Shown: positions 9,787 through 19,325 of the stretch, in pieces | How positions within the stretch are numbered: position 1 is the first letter of the stretch | How the letters are laid out: each line of letters opens with the position of its first letter | Assembly: GCF_008931805.1 (NCBI RefSeq) | Contig: NZ_CP044399.1 | Location: forward strand, 124,001 to 188,000 | Source of the DNA: Moritella marina ATCC 15381 | GTDB lineage: Bacteria > Pseudomonadota > Gammaproteobacteria > Enterobacterales > Moritellaceae | DNA length: 64,000 bases | Direction of reading: 5' to 3' | Position numbers and translations under genes: made by a program | The notes under the pieces: model-generated | What the model was told of the DNA's origin: nothing | Databases searched by the model: none | Seen by the model: the letters and a program-made list of their open reading frames with translations, nothing else

Positions 9787-11356
9787 TATTACCTACATTG
9801 TTATCAGTACCGTTATCAGTACTTTGATCAACATGAGTTGTCGCAGCTGGTTTTTTCTTTTTAACGCGACGTGGACGTGTTTTTTTACCAGCCGGTGAAT
9901 TCAATTCTTTCACTAAGTTCAAGCGACCAGTGGCATTGGCATTTTGATAATCCTGCCACCATTGTGTTACTTCAACTAAATCGCCACCTTGGATATCAGC
10001 ACGCATTTCTAAGAAATCGAAACCAGCACGGAATTTTAAATGTTCGAACGCTTTTTCTGCGCGTTTACCTTGGCGACGTGGTAAGCGACCTTGTAGATGC
10101 CAAATATCACGGATTGTTGAGGTAAATCGACGTGGAATAGCAATGCTTTTTGTTTGTGAGTCTAGCGCGTCATTCATCGCTAATAACAAGGCGTCATTGT
10201 AATTAAGACCGCTATCGATCACACGTTCTTCAGCAAGTGCTTCAAGTGGATACCACAACATCGCAGCATATAAATAAGCCGGTGTTACACGCTTACCAGC
10301 ATTAATGCGGTTATCAGTATTTTCTAGTGCAATTTCGATGAACTTATCGCAATTACTTGAACCGTCTTCGTTTAGATACTTACTGACGAGTGGGAATAAT
10401 GGCTGAAATAAGCCATGTGCCTTCATCAATTTGTATGTCGCTAAGCCTTGGCCATTTAAAAATAGTTTTAGCGTTTCTTCAAACAAACGTGCCGCAGGGA
10501 TGCTTGATAGCAAGCTCGCGAGTTGTTTGATTGGTGCCGCCGCATCCGGGCTAATCTGCATGTCTAATTTAGCCGCAAAACGTACTGCACGTAACATACG
10601 TACAGGATCTTCGCGGTAACGGGTTTCAGGATCGCCAATTAAACGCAGCTGTTTGCTTTGTAAATCAGCAAGACCGCCAGCAAAGTCATACACAGCACGG
10701 TCGGCAATGTTGTAATACAGTGCATTAACGGTGAAATCACGACGCTCAGCATCTTCACTGATAGTACCGTAGACGTTATCGCGTAATAGCATGCCGCCAT
10801 CAGATTGTTTTGATGTTTGTTGATTTTCTTCTTCAACGTGATGACCACGGAAGGTAGCGACTTCAATCATGTCACGACCAAATAGAATGTGAGCAAGGCG
10901 GAAGCGGCGGCCAACTAAGCGGCAGTTATGAAATAGTTTTTTGATTTGTTCTGGTTCAGCATTCGTCGCAATATCGAAATCTTTTGGTTCTTGACCAATA
11001 AAAATATCACGAACACCACCACCAACAAGATACGCTTGGTAACCTGATTTGTGTAAACGATAAAGTACTTTTAGGGCGTTTTCACTAATTAAATTATGGT
11101 TTACCGGGTGTTGACCCTTTTCCAACTTCAGCTCATTTAATCCTAATACGGGTGTATCTTGCGTGATGACTGGCGCTGGTGTTGAAACAGTTGTTTCATG
11201 AGAACGCGTTTGGCTAGGTGCTTTTTTACTCGCTGAATCACGATCTTTGCGTGTATTTGACGCTGCTTCAGATGCTGTGTCTTGCACATCAGGCGTTTGA
11301 TCTAGCTGCTTTCTGCTCAGTATATTTTTACAGAATTTAGTGATTTGAGTGAAAAT
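9776..11356 (-). CDS. pcnB: Poly(A) polymerase I, apparent AUU start
   Basis: PcnB adds poly(A) tails to RNA 3' ends, marking them for decay. It belongs to the nucleotidyltransferase superfamily with CCA-adding enzymes. Visible features are LVGGGVRDIFIG, the catalytic DFDIAT, the NCRLVGRRFRLAH segment and a very basic C-terminal tail. The E. coli protein begins FTRVANFCRKVLSRE; here IFTQITKFCKNILSRK aligns, and the codon at 11354-11356 is ATT, four bases after GAGGTG. E. coli pcnB is known to start at AUU, so I take 11356 (526 residues). In-frame codons up to 11434 give a longer, unlikely N-terminus. The stretch at residues 20-65 is low-complexity and Ser/Thr-rich. Confidence 0.95.
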   Translation of the reverse strand: MFTQITKFCKNILSRKQLDQTPDVQDTASEAASNTRKDRDSASKKAPSQTRSHETTVSTPAPVITQDTPVLGLNELKLEKGQHPVNHNLISENALKVLYRLHKSGYQAYLVGGGVRDIFIGQEPKDFDIATNAEPEQIKKLFHNCRLVGRRFRLAHILFGRDMIEVATFRGHHVEEENQQTSKQSDGGMLLRDNVYGTISEDAERRDFTVNALYYNIADRAVYDFAGGLADLQSKQLRLIGDPETRYREDPVRMLRAVRFAAKLDMQISPDAAAPIKQLASLLSSIPAARLFEETLKLFLNGQGLATYKLMKAHGLFQPLFPLVSKYLNEDGSSNCDKFIEIALENTDNRINAGKRVTPAYLYAAMLWYPLEALAEERVIDSGLNYNDALLLAMNDALDSQTKSIAIPRRFTSTIRDIWHLQGRLPRRQGKRAEKAFEHLKFRAGFDFLEMRADIQGGDLVEVTQWWQDYQNANATGRLNLVKELNSPAGKKTRPRRVKKKKPAATTHVDQSTDNGTDNNVGNNAE

Positions 11357-11366
11357 AGTACACCTC
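11354..11366 (-). promoter_or_regulatory. Shine-Dalgarno GAGGTG with AUU start codon of pcnB
   Basis: On the minus strand GAGGTG (11361-11366) is followed by TACT and then ATT (11354-11356). No ATG, GTG or TTG in this frame has comparable spacing. AUU is used elsewhere mainly for infC and E. coli pcnB and keeps expression low. Confidence 0.75.
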
Positions 11367-11467
11367 GAATTAATATTAAAATAGGTTGAATTTTTTGTGC
11401 CGCCTATCATAGCGCTGCACTGGTAAAATGACAAAGATTGTCGACGAAATTTAGTATTAATCTTGCC

Positions 11468-12346
11468 TTATTGGCTTAATACGATGGATTTCTGTCTGGG
11501 TAGGTTTTTGACGGACCAATGTTCTGTGCCCCATTTTAATAGCGCTGGAATCGAAAGATCTTGCAGTTCGCTAAAAACAGGTAAGGCTAAGAACTTGAAT
11601 GCATCAATTAATAAGGCCTTGGCATTACGGTTGTCTAAGCCCGGAGCATGATTTTGTTTACTCAATTTAGAGCCATCGGCATTACTCACCAAGGGTAAAT
11701 GTAAAAATGATGGCGCTGGTTGGCCAAAGTGAGCAAACAGATATAATTGCCGACCAGTGGGTTCTATCAGATCTGCGCCTCTGACTACCTGGGTAACCCC
11801 TTGGTAAATATCATCAACCACAACCGCAAGATTGTAAGCGAATAGACCATCTTTACGATGAATAATAAAATCTTCTGCCGCTAGCCCTTGGTTGATCGCT
11901 ATTCTACCATGCAGTTCATCAATAAAATCATTAACGGGTGTCGTCGTTGTTACCCGTAACGAGGCATTATCTGCGGCAAGTTGTTTATGTTTGCATTGGC
12001 CTTGATAAAACGTACCTTGCGCTTGGATTTGTTTACGTGTGCAATGGCAGTAATAAGTTAAACCTTGTTGGCTAAGTTGTGCTATCGCATCTTGATAGGC
12101 ACGACTACGTTGGCTTTGGTAGATAACGTCACGATCAGAGTTCAAGCCAAAGGCTTCAAGTGTCGTTAGGATATTGGCTGCAGCACCGGCAACTTCACGT
12201 GGAGGGTCAAGATCTTCAATTCGAACTAACCAAGTACCTTGGTTGGCTTTGGCTTGTAAATAACTGCCAACAGCAGCGATCAGGGAGCCAAAATGTAGAG
12301 GCCCTGAAGGTGAGGGCGCAAAGCGTCCTACATAGCTATTAGACAT
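11468..12346 (-). CDS. gluQ: Glutamyl-Q tRNA(Asp) synthetase
   Basis: GluQ activates glutamate and attaches it to the queuosine base at position 34 of tRNA(Asp), not to the acceptor end. It is a short paralogue of glutamyl-tRNA synthetase without the anticodon domain. The 292-residue product has the class I HIGH-like region GRFAPSPSGPLHFGSL, a zinc-binding segment with CHC and CKH near residue 100, and the KMSKS-like KLSKQNHA near residue 230. It lies between dksA and pcnB as in E. coli. The gene follows dksA by 97 bp with a palindrome between, so it may depend on read-through. Confidence 0.96.
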   Translation of the reverse strand: MSNSYVGRFAPSPSGPLHFGSLIAAVGSYLQAKANQGTWLVRIEDLDPPREVAGAAANILTTLEAFGLNSDRDVIYQSQRSRAYQDAIAQLSQQGLTYYCHCTRKQIQAQGTFYQGQCKHKQLAADNASLRVTTTTPVNDFIDELHGRIAINQGLAAEDFIIHRKDGLFAYNLAVVVDDIYQGVTQVVRGADLIEPTGRQLYLFAHFGQPAPSFLHLPLVSNADGSKLSKQNHAPGLDNRNAKALLIDAFKFLALPVFSELQDLSIPALLKWGTEHWSVKNLPRQKSIVLSQ

Positions 12347-12399
12347 AAATGAGGTTCTTAAAATAGAAAGTTTAAAATAAAAAAGGCCAGAAATAGAAA

Positions 12400-12417
12400 G
12401 AGGGCTAATTAGCCCTC
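12400..12417. terminator. Perfect 18-bp palindrome between dksA and gluQ, possible attenuator
   Basis: GAGGGCTAATTAGCCCTC is a perfect palindrome, followed on the minus strand by TTTCTATTTC. The hairpin would have a tiny loop and a broken T tract, so it may end only part of the dksA transcript before gluQ. Confidence 0.55.
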
Positions 12418-12443
12418 AATAAAATCATGTCAGTAGAAACTGA

Positions 12444-12887
12444 TTAGCCAACCATTTGCTTTTCTTTGATTTCAGAAAGCGTTTTGCAGTCAATACATTG
12501 TTCTGCAGTCGGTCGAGCTTCTAAACGACGGATACCAATTTCGATACCACAAGTGTCGCAAAAACCGAATTCATCATTTTCAATTAATTGCAGTGTTTTT
12601 TCGATTTTCTTGATCAGTTTACGTTCACGATCACGTGCTCGAAGTTCTAAGCTAAACTCTTCTTCCTGAGCTGCACGATCAACAGGATCTGGGAAGTTTG
12701 ACGCTTCATCCTTCATATGAACCACTGTGCGATCAACTTCTTCACGTAGTTCATTACGCCAAGCACTTAGAATGTTTTTAAAGTGATCGCGTTGCTTCTC
12801 GCCCATGTATTCTTCACCAGGTTGTTCTTGGTAAGCTTCTACACCTGCGATGGCTAAAACACCGAGTAATTTTTTCGCTTCAGGCAT
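12444..12887 (-). CDS. dksA: RNA polymerase-binding transcription factor DksA
   Basis: DksA enters the RNA polymerase secondary channel and, with ppGpp, represses rRNA promoters and activates amino acid promoters. The 147-residue protein has a coiled-coil hairpin with the conserved tip acidic segment [11 protein letters not shown] and a four-cysteine zinc finger (CDTC...CIDC) near the C-terminus. ATG 12887 was chosen because GGAGAG precedes it and MPEAKK fits the family; the frame continues 7 codons upstream without support. It heads the minus-strand block towards gluQ and pcnB. A direct neighbour upstream is sfsA, as in E. coli. Confidence 0.97.
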   Translation of the reverse strand: MPEAKKLLGVLAIAGVEAYQEQPGEEYMGEKQRDHFKNILSAWRNELREEVDRTVVHMKDEASNFPDPVDRAAQEEEFSLELRARDRERKLIKKIEKTLQLIENDEFGFCDTCGIEIGIRRLEARPTAEQCIDCKTLSEIKEKQMVG

Positions 12888-13041
12888 GCTATCTCTCCTA
12901 GTCCGCATTACGCCGTAATATTACCGAGCACTGCTTAGCAATATTTATGGGCGGTATAAATACCAGAAACACACAAACTGCGCAAACTAAACTGGAAAAT
13001 TGTTCATCAACACCCTCTTTTGGATTAGTTTGGTTGTGATC

Positions 13042-13749
13042 TTAATCACAGTTGAATGAAATTTGTTCTACCAGCGTAATTCCGTCTGTTTCTATTGTAC
13101 TCGCATATGCGAATACTTCTACTCCTTGGTTAATGGCCTGCTTAACAAGATCACTATAGTCCTTATCTAAGTGTTTGGCAGGTTTTAAAGTGGTAATTCC
13201 TGTGTGTTGTACGACAAATAATAATACCGCTCGCTGTCCACTTTTCTTTACAGCCATTAACTCTCGAAGATGCTTTTGACCACGTACGCTGACCGTATCC
13301 GGAAAATAACCACAGTCATCTTGTAACAAACTGGCACTCTTTACTTCGATGTAGCATTTGCCCAATTGACTGTCTTCGAGTAAGAAATCAATGCGGCTAT
13401 TTTCATTTCCGTATTTCACTTCACTGCGCAGGGTTTCGTAACCTGTGAGTTGTGATATTGAAGCACATTCAATGGCTTCTTTAGCTAATTGGTTTGCTCT
13501 GGCAGTATTAATGCAGATCATATCGCCGTTGGCTTTTTCGGTGAGTTCCCAAGATCGTGAATACTTACGCTTTGGGTTATCCGATGTCGAATACCAAATC
13601 GTATCGCCTGCATCACCACAACCTGTCATTGCGCCGGTATTGGCACAATGGATTGTTACTTCCTCACCATTTTCAAGAATGACATCGGCTAAAAAGCGTT
13701 TATAGCGTTTTATTAATGTTGCGGATTGTAATGGACTTGAATACTGCAT
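13042..13749 (-). CDS. sfsA: SfsA family DNA-binding / sugar fermentation stimulation protein
   Basis: The 235-residue product closely follows E. coli Sfs[20 protein letters not shown] at the start, [13 protein letters not shown] near residue 40, [18 protein letters not shown] with CYIEVKS (nuclease-like fold residues) and GQKHLRELM. SfsA was named for helping maltose use and binding DNA, but its biochemical role is still unclear. ATG 13749 fits the family; a TTG four codons upstream is the alternative. It sits next to dksA on the same strand with a 154-bp gap. Confidence 0.95.
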   Translation of the reverse strand: MQYSSPLQSATLIKRYKRFLADVILENGEEVTIHCANTGAMTGCGDAGDTIWYSTSDNPKRKYSRSWELTEKANGDMICINTARANQLAKEAIECASISQLTGYETLRSEVKYGNENSRIDFLLEDSQLGKCYIEVKSASLLQDDCGYFPDTVSVRGQKHLRELMAVKKSGQRAVLLFVVQHTGITTLKPAKHLDKDYSDLVKQAINQGVEVFAYASTIETDGITLVEQISFNCD

Positions 13750-13810
13750 TGCATAGCTCAATTAGTGGGTGATTAATTGAAATCATAATAATTTTACAGA
13801 GATAAAGCCA

Positions 13811-15070
13811 TCACTTAAATTGAGATAAATCTCGGCGCCATTGTTTATCTTCTTTATCGCCGGCCTTTTGCCATACTTGTTTTACATTGACGCTCAGTTG
13901 ACCATTCACTTCATTGGCACTCAGAGTGAAGGTAAGGGGGTTGGCAATATTGGGTTGGGATAAAATCTGTTGATCATGAAAGACTTGTTCGACGATACAT
14001 ACAGAGGTTTTATCTGGGCCATCAGCATTCCGTGCGAGTGGATTATTACAGTTGTTCATCATGTCGCCGCCGTTTGGATACAGTACCCCTAAACGTTGGT
14101 GTTGGCTGCCAATAGATACATCAAAATAAATTTTCTGACTGGCGAGGTAGTGATAAATATTGGCTGATAGCACGGTTGGAGCGCGCTCTTTTTCATTATA
14201 AAAGCGTGACAGTTTCAAGTAAGTAGAGCTGCCTCCCGGCGCGGTGACATCGGCAGAACGTACGTATTTATGTAAGATCCGCATATGATGTATTGGCAGT
14301 GTCCAGCCCACTTGTACTTGCACTTTTATATCGCCATTACTGAGCTCTTCGACATTGGTGATACGGGTTTGCACTTTGGTATTGAGAATGGGCTCGATGA
14401 CTTCCTTATCAATACTACTGCGTACTTTTAATAGTTGCGCAAGGTTGAATTGTGGATTACGGCCATGTGCTGAAAACAAGCGTTTCACATCATCAAGGAT
14501 TGAGGTTAGTTGCATGACCTCATGATCTTGTTGACGAATTAATCGTGCACTTTGTTGCGTTGAAATTTGTTGTTCGGCAATGGCTAATTTTATTTCGCCT
14601 AAATTTTTCAAGCTATTATCGAATTCATTATCCAAGGTGATGAGGCTTTTTTCTGTGCTGAGGTTATGGCGTAATACCGCTACGCTCTCGCCAATATAAT
14701 GCTCATCAAAGGTTGCGCGTATTTGCTGAACCACAAATACTTTGCCTTTGTAGACATCCTTATCTTTTATTGTTTGCGGTTTATTTTGCGGGGTGATCTG
14801 GATATAGGCAGCTTGAATAATCGGCACATATTGTTTGTAGTTAGTCAGATCAACGGGTTTGTTCATTAATGTGTAGCTACGTACATCAAAACTGGCTTTT
14901 ATGCGCGCTTTTTCCAGCATTATCTGTTTGGCACTAGCAAGGCTTTCCCCATTACTGAGTTGATGGGTGATGGTATATGTTTTTGACCAAAAACCAATAT
15001 GAGCAAACGCTGATTGGCTACAACTGAGCGATAATAATAAGGATAAAATAACGGGCATGGATAAACGCAT
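13811..15070 (-). CDS. Exported protein of unknown function
   Basis: I do not recognise a family. The 419-residue product has a clear signal peptide (MRLSMPVILSLLLSLSC, cleavage likely after SAFA near residue 23). The mature protein has no transmembrane segments, a charged central helix-prone part (about 150-230) and a C-terminal half rich in beta-like strands. Two Cys occur in NNCNNP and SVCIVEQ, possibly forming a disulfide. The region after the signal peptide (SAKQIMLEKARIKASF) resembles the N-terminal pattern of periplasmic proteins that process argument-like repeats, but this is weak. It is divergent from hrpB and has a separate promoter region of about 110 bp. Confidence 0.75.
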   Translation of the reverse strand: MRLSMPVILSLLLSLSCSQSAFAHIGFWSKTYTITHQLSNGESLASAKQIMLEKARIKASFDVRSYTLMNKPVDLTNYKQYVPIIQAAYIQITPQNKPQTIKDKDVYKGKVFVVQQIRATFDEHYIGESVAVLRHNLSTEKSLITLDNEFDNSLKNLGEIKLAIAEQQISTQQSARLIRQQDHEVMQLTSILDDVKRLFSAHGRNPQFNLAQLLKVRSSIDKEVIEPILNTKVQTRITNVEELSNGDIKVQVQVGWTLPIHHMRILHKYVRSADVTAPGGSSTYLKLSRFYNEKERAPTVLSANIYHYLASQKIYFDVSIGSQHQRLGVLYPNGGDMMNNCNNPLARNADGPDKTSVCIVEQVFHDQQILSQPNIANPLTFTLSANEVNGQLSVNVKQVWQKAGDKEDKQWRRDLSQFK

Positions 15071-15183
15071 AGTAAGTTCCTTTTGCTATTCCTTATAAAT
15101 AATAGACTTAAATTTAATGGATGGTGTTTTTAGGGTAAAATACGTCGATTACTGATTAATTTATTTAATTCTGAGAGGCCTTT

Positions 15184-17724
15184 GTGGCAGCGTTACCGAT
15201 CACTTCCGTATTAGCCGACTTATTCACGGCCTTAACATCATCGAATCAAGTTATCTTGCAAGCCCCCCCTGGCGCAGGTAAATCAACGCTATTACCGTTA
15301 AAACTACTGCAAGAAAAAATATTCAATGGGCGTATTCTCATGCTGGAACCGCGCCGTCTTGCCGCGCGCAATATTGCCACGTATATGGCAGCGCAGTTAC
15401 AGCAAAAAGTGGGGGAAGATGTCGGTTATCGTATGCGTGGTGATACTAAGATATCGAAAACCACACGTTTAGAAGTGGTGACGGAAGGGATCTTAACGCG
15501 CATGATCCAGCAAGATCCGGAACTCAGTGATTACGATTTAATTATCTTCGACGAATTTCATGAGCGTTCATTGAATGCGGATATTGGCCTGGCGTTTGCC
15601 TTAGAAGTTCAGCAAGGCTTACGCGATGATTTAAAACTGTTAGTCATGTCGGCAACATTAGATAGTACCGGACTGCAAAAGCTACTGCCTGATGCGCAAT
15701 TATTGACAGCTGAAGGGCGTTGTTTTCCGGTGACGTATAGTTATCACCCGATGAGTTTACAGCGCAGTACTGTCAAACAAGCACTGTCGGGAGCGATTGC
15801 CGCCACGGTTAAATTAGCGCTGCAACAGCAAGCGGGTAACATTTTAGTATTTCTGCCTGGCGTGAGTGAAATTAAGCGTTGTCAGCAACAATTACAGGAA
15901 GTGGTTAATAGCCAGTTGCATGTCCTACCTTTGTTCGGGCAATTAACGCAACAGCAGCAACAGGTGGCGATTAATCCCTTAGCTGCAGGGCAACGTAAAA
16001 TTGTATTGGCCACCAATATTGCCGAAACCTCATTAACCATTGAAGGTATTTCGGTGGTGATTGATTCAGGACTTGAGCGTAAAGTGAGTTTCTCACCGCG
16101 CTCTGGTGTCAGCCGTTTACAAACAAAGCGCATTAGCCAAGCGTCTGCTACCCAGCGTGCCGGACGAGCAGGGCGACTACAAGTGGGACATTGTTACCGT
16201 TTATGGCGTGAAGAAGACCACAGCCGTTTAGAGGCGCAGATCGAACCGGAAATTCTTGCAGCAGACTTAACTTCTACTTGTTTAGAGCTTAAGGTATGGG
16301 GCGTGAATAGCTTTGCTGAATTGGCATTATTAGATCAACCTGCGCAAGCAAACGTCGACTATGCTGAAAGCTTGCTTACTGATTTAGGCGCTCTGGAGTC
16401 GGGTAGTTGCAGCCAACATGGGCAAGCATTAGCGGCATTTGGTATGTCGCCACGGTTAGCGCATATGTTATTAAAGGCGCAAACCTGGGAAGCTGAATTG
16501 CCGGGCGTTAGTTGGTTAGCCTGTCGTTTAATTGCCTTGTTGGAAGGCAGTGAACGCTTACCGCTTGATTTAGATTTTGCCCTGCAACAAATGGCAACAG
16601 GACAGTTTAAACAAGCACAACGTCAAGCACAGCAATGGGCGCAACGTTTTAGTTTTATCAAAAATAGTAGTCAGGGCTCGGGGATGAAAAGTTCGGGGAT
16701 GAACAGTTCGGATACTAATGCCTATACCGGTTTGTTATTAGCCTTAGCGTATCCAGATCGTATCGCCCTGCGTCGTGACAACACGGGACGCGGGCAAGCT
16801 GGTCACGGTTCTGATGTACTGTACATGTTAAGCAACGGCCTCGGGGTTAAATTGATGAACGACGCCAGCCTAACCAGTGCTGAATTAATGGTGGTGGCGG
16901 ACTTATCCTTAACCGAACAAGGCGCTGATGCCATGGTGTATAACGCTTGTGCTATCGATCTAACTGAATTACAAACTTGGTTACCGCAATTGTTTAGCCA
17001 GCAAGCGTTTGTGCAATGGGATTTAAAAGCGCAAAAATTGATTGCTGAGCAGCGTCAATGTTTAGGCAAGCTCGTATTATCCCGTAAAGTATTAACCGAT
17101 ATAACGCCTGCGCAAAAGCAAACTGCCGTACTCGCTGGTATTCGCAAAGCAGGATTGTCAGTATTGCCGTGGAACGAGCAAAATAAAGCCTTACTCACAC
17201 GTTTACGTTGCGCGCATCAGTGGCTGCCTGAATTAGGTTTTGTTGATTACAGTGAAACGGCCTTGGTTGACGACCTAGAAAACTGGTTGTTACCTTACTT
17301 AACGGGCGTGACTGGACCTGCGCAGATGAAAAAAATACCGTTAACGGAGGCATTATTATCACGTTTAGAGTGGGCGCTACAACAACGTTTAGATAAAGAG
17401 TTACCGACTCACTTTACTGTACCGACAGGCTCAAAAATTAAATTACGTTACAACGATAACAATGCCCCGAGTTTACCCGTGCGTATTCAAGAGATGTTTG
17501 GCCAAGCGAATAAACCCGCTGTTGCTAATGGTCGGGTGCCGATTGTGATTGAATTATTGTCTCCGGCTCAGCGTCCGTTACAAATAACTCAAGATTTATT
17601 GGGTTTTTGGCGTGGCAGTTATAACGAGGTTAAAAAGGAAATGAAAGGCCGCTATCCGAAACATTATTGGCCAGATAACCCACTTGAAGCGATGCCGACC
17701 CGTCGGGTTAAAAAACATATGTAG
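15184..17724 (+). CDS. hrpB: ATP-dependent RNA helicase HrpB
   Basis: HrpB is a DExH-box helicase of the DEAH/RHA group; its RNA substrate in bacteria is not well known. The 846-residue product has Walker A PPGAGKST (28-35), motif II DEFH (123-126, the usual HrpB form), SATL, and motif VI QRAGRAGR, followed by helicase-associated and HrpB C-terminal domains. The start is GTG at 15184 with GAGAGG upstream. Near residue 500 there is a short repeated Ser/Gly/Met stretch (GSGMKSSGMNSS) that looks like a small in-frame duplication. hrpB beside sfsA/dksA is a conserved order, here with the unknown exported gene between. Confidence 0.95.
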   Translation: MAALPITSVLADLFTALTSSNQVILQAPPGAGKSTLLPLKLLQEKIFNGRILMLEPRRLAARNIATYMAAQLQQKVGEDVGYRMRGDTKISKTTRLEVVTEGILTRMIQQDPELSDYDLIIFDEFHERSLNADIGLAFALEVQQGLRDDLKLLVMSATLDSTGLQKLLPDAQLLTAEGRCFPVTYSYHPMSLQRSTVKQALSGAIAATVKLALQQQAGNILVFLPGVSEIKRCQQQLQEVVNSQLHVLPLFGQLTQQQQQVAINPLAAGQRKIVLATNIAETSLTIEGISVVIDSGLERKVSFSPRSGVSRLQTKRISQASATQRAGRAGRLQVGHCYRLWREEDHSRLEAQIEPEILAADLTSTCLELKVWGVNSFAELALLDQPAQANVDYAESLLTDLGALESGSCSQHGQALAAFGMSPRLAHMLLKAQTWEAELPGVSWLACRLIALLEGSERLPLDLDFALQQMATGQFKQAQRQAQQWAQRFSFIKNSSQGSGMKSSGMNSSDTNAYTGLLLALAYPDRIALRRDNTGRGQAGHGSDVLYMLSNGLGVKLMNDASLTSAELMVVADLSLTEQGADAMVYNACAIDLTELQTWLPQLFSQQAFVQWDLKAQKLIAEQRQCLGKLVLSRKVLTDITPAQKQTAVLAGIRKAGLSVLPWNEQNKALLTRLRCAHQWLPELGFVDYSETALVDDLENWLLPYLTGVTGPAQMKKIPLTEALLSRLEWALQQRLDKELPTHFTVPTGSKIKLRYNDNNAPSLPVRIQEMFGQANKPAVANGRVPIVIELLSPAQRPLQITQDLLGFWRGSYNEVKKEMKGRYPKHYWPDNPLEAMPTRRVKKHM

Positions 17725-17799
17725 GAAAGCAGCCATAATTAATCGGAATCTGCTATTATCCGCCCGTGTTCGTTCCAGCAAAATAAAAGAAGATTTATC

Positions 17800-18750
17800 A
17801 TGACTAAAAAAATTGCCACATTGCATCCCCGTAATCCACATCAGGGACGTTATGATTTAACTGCCTTAGTTAAAACATACCCAGCGCTACAAGCGCACAT
17901 AACGCAAAACCCGCGTGGAGAAGAAACGGTTGATTTTAGTGATGATAAAGCCGTTGTCTGTTTGAACGCTGCCTTATTAGCACATTTTTACCAAGTACCA
18001 AATTGGCAGATCCCTGCGGGTTACTTATGTCCGCCAATTCCGGGTCGTGCGGATTACATTCATTATATTGCTGACTTGTTGGCAGAAATGAATAACGGTG
18101 AAGTGCCGACAGGCAAGCGTGTTAAAGCATTAGACATAGGTACTGGCGCTAACTGTATTTATCCTATTCTTGGTCATCGCAGCTATGGCTGGGGTTTTGT
18201 TGGTACTGATGTAGATAAAGTGGCTGCAAAAACCGCTAACGTCATCGTTCAAGCGAATCCAGGCCTAAATAAAGCGATTAAAATTGTGTTGAAAAAAACA
18301 CCAGGCAGTATGTTTAAAGGTGTGATTAAGCATAACGATAAATATTCAGTGACTGTATGTAATCCCCCATTCCATGCATCAATGGAAGAAGCTGCTGCAG
18401 GCACTGAACGTAAAATTATCAATTTACACAAAGGTAAAGCAGCGCCAACCAATACCACTAAGTTGAACTTTGGTGGCCAACACACTGAACTTTGGTGTGA
18501 AGGTGGCGAATTACGCTTTGTGAAGGACATGGCGAGTGAGAGTAAAGATTTCAGCGAGCAAGTGTCTTGGTTTACTAGCCTTATCTCGAAAAGTGAAAAT
18601 CTAGAGCCGTTAGAACAACATCTTACTGCGCTAGGCGCGAAACAAATTCGAGTGATCCCTATGTCGCAAGGTCAAAAAGTCAGCCGTATTTTAGCATGGA
18701 GCTTTATGGATGCTGACGAGCAACAACAGTGGGCTGTCGAACAATGGTAA
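17800..18750 (+). CDS. rlmF: 23S rRNA (adenine(1618)-N6)-methyltransferase
   Basis: RlmF methylates N6 of A1618 in 23S rRNA using SAM. The 316-residue protein begins with the typical LHPRNPHQGRYDL, carries the SAM-binding DIGTGANCIYP near residue 112, the DVD acidic loop, and the N6-amino methyltransferase motif NPPF at 187-190. It follows hrpB by 75 bp, with a terminator downstream, so it may be co-transcribed with hrpB or have a promoter in the gap. Confidence 0.96.
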   Translation: MTKKIATLHPRNPHQGRYDLTALVKTYPALQAHITQNPRGEETVDFSDDKAVVCLNAALLAHFYQVPNWQIPAGYLCPPIPGRADYIHYIADLLAEMNNGEVPTGKRVKALDIGTGANCIYPILGHRSYGWGFVGTDVDKVAAKTANVIVQANPGLNKAIKIVLKKTPGSMFKGVIKHNDKYSVTVCNPPFHASMEEAAAGTERKIINLHKGKAAPTNTTKLNFGGQHTELWCEGGELRFVKDMASESKDFSEQVSWFTSLISKSENLEPLEQHLTALGAKQIRVIPMSQGQKVSRILAWSFMDADEQQQWAVEQW

Positions 18751-18814
18751 AGCAGTCATAAAAACAAGAGTAACGCTTAAGGTACTGGCAGAATGGGCAG
18801 TATTTAGGTAGATT

Positions 18815-18846
18815 AAAACGGCAAGCATCGCGCTTGCCGTTTTTGT
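18815..18846 (+). terminator. Intrinsic terminator after rlmF
   Basis: AAAACGGCAAGC and GCTTGCCGTTTT pair around ATCGC, followed by a T run. Confidence 0.9.
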
Positions 18847-18897
18847 ATCTGAGATCGTCTCAATTTGAAAACACACTATCACTTAAAGGAATGATGC

Positions 18898-19188
18898 ATG
18901 TTGGTATGGCTTGGTTACAGCTATGTGGTGTTGAGTCTCATCACGTTGTTGGTATATGGTAAAGACAAATGGGCTGCTAAACGACAAGTATGGCGAACGC
19001 CAGAGCGTACATTACATCTATTGGCATTATTAGGTGGTTGGCCTGGTGCGATCATTGCTCAAAAGCTGTTTTCTCATAAAAAAAGTAAAGTCAGCTTCAA
19101 GCGTATTTTTTGGTTAACGATTGTTGGTAATTTACTCATTGTATTAGGCATTTTCCAAATCGATCCGAGCTATGTCGTTATTAGCTAA
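18898..19188 (+). CDS. DUF1294 small membrane protein
   Basis: The 96-residue product has a first hydrophobic segment, a loop VYGKDKWAAKRQVWRTPE, then two more hydrophobic segments with GGWPGA and a basic HKKSKVSF loop. This is the DUF1294 pattern (YDKxxA...R.PE..LH.LALLGGWPGA). In some bacteria the domain follows a cold-shock domain; here it stands alone. AAGGA at 18885 favours ATG 18898; two ATG codons just upstream are in another frame. Function is unknown. Confidence 0.8.
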   Translation: MLVWLGYSYVVLSLITLLVYGKDKWAAKRQVWRTPERTLHLLALLGGWPGAIIAQKLFSHKKSKVSFKRIFWLTIVGNLLIVLGIFQIDPSYVVIS

Positions 19189-19325
19189 TTGTTTGAAGTT
19201 GAATTTTTCCACTGATTTACACACTTTTACGTTATCTGTACTAGGTCTTTGTTTTATTGTGGTATACCATTTCGGCCTTATTATGCTAATTACGGCTATT
19301 TTGAACGAGTATTGGGTATTCATTA

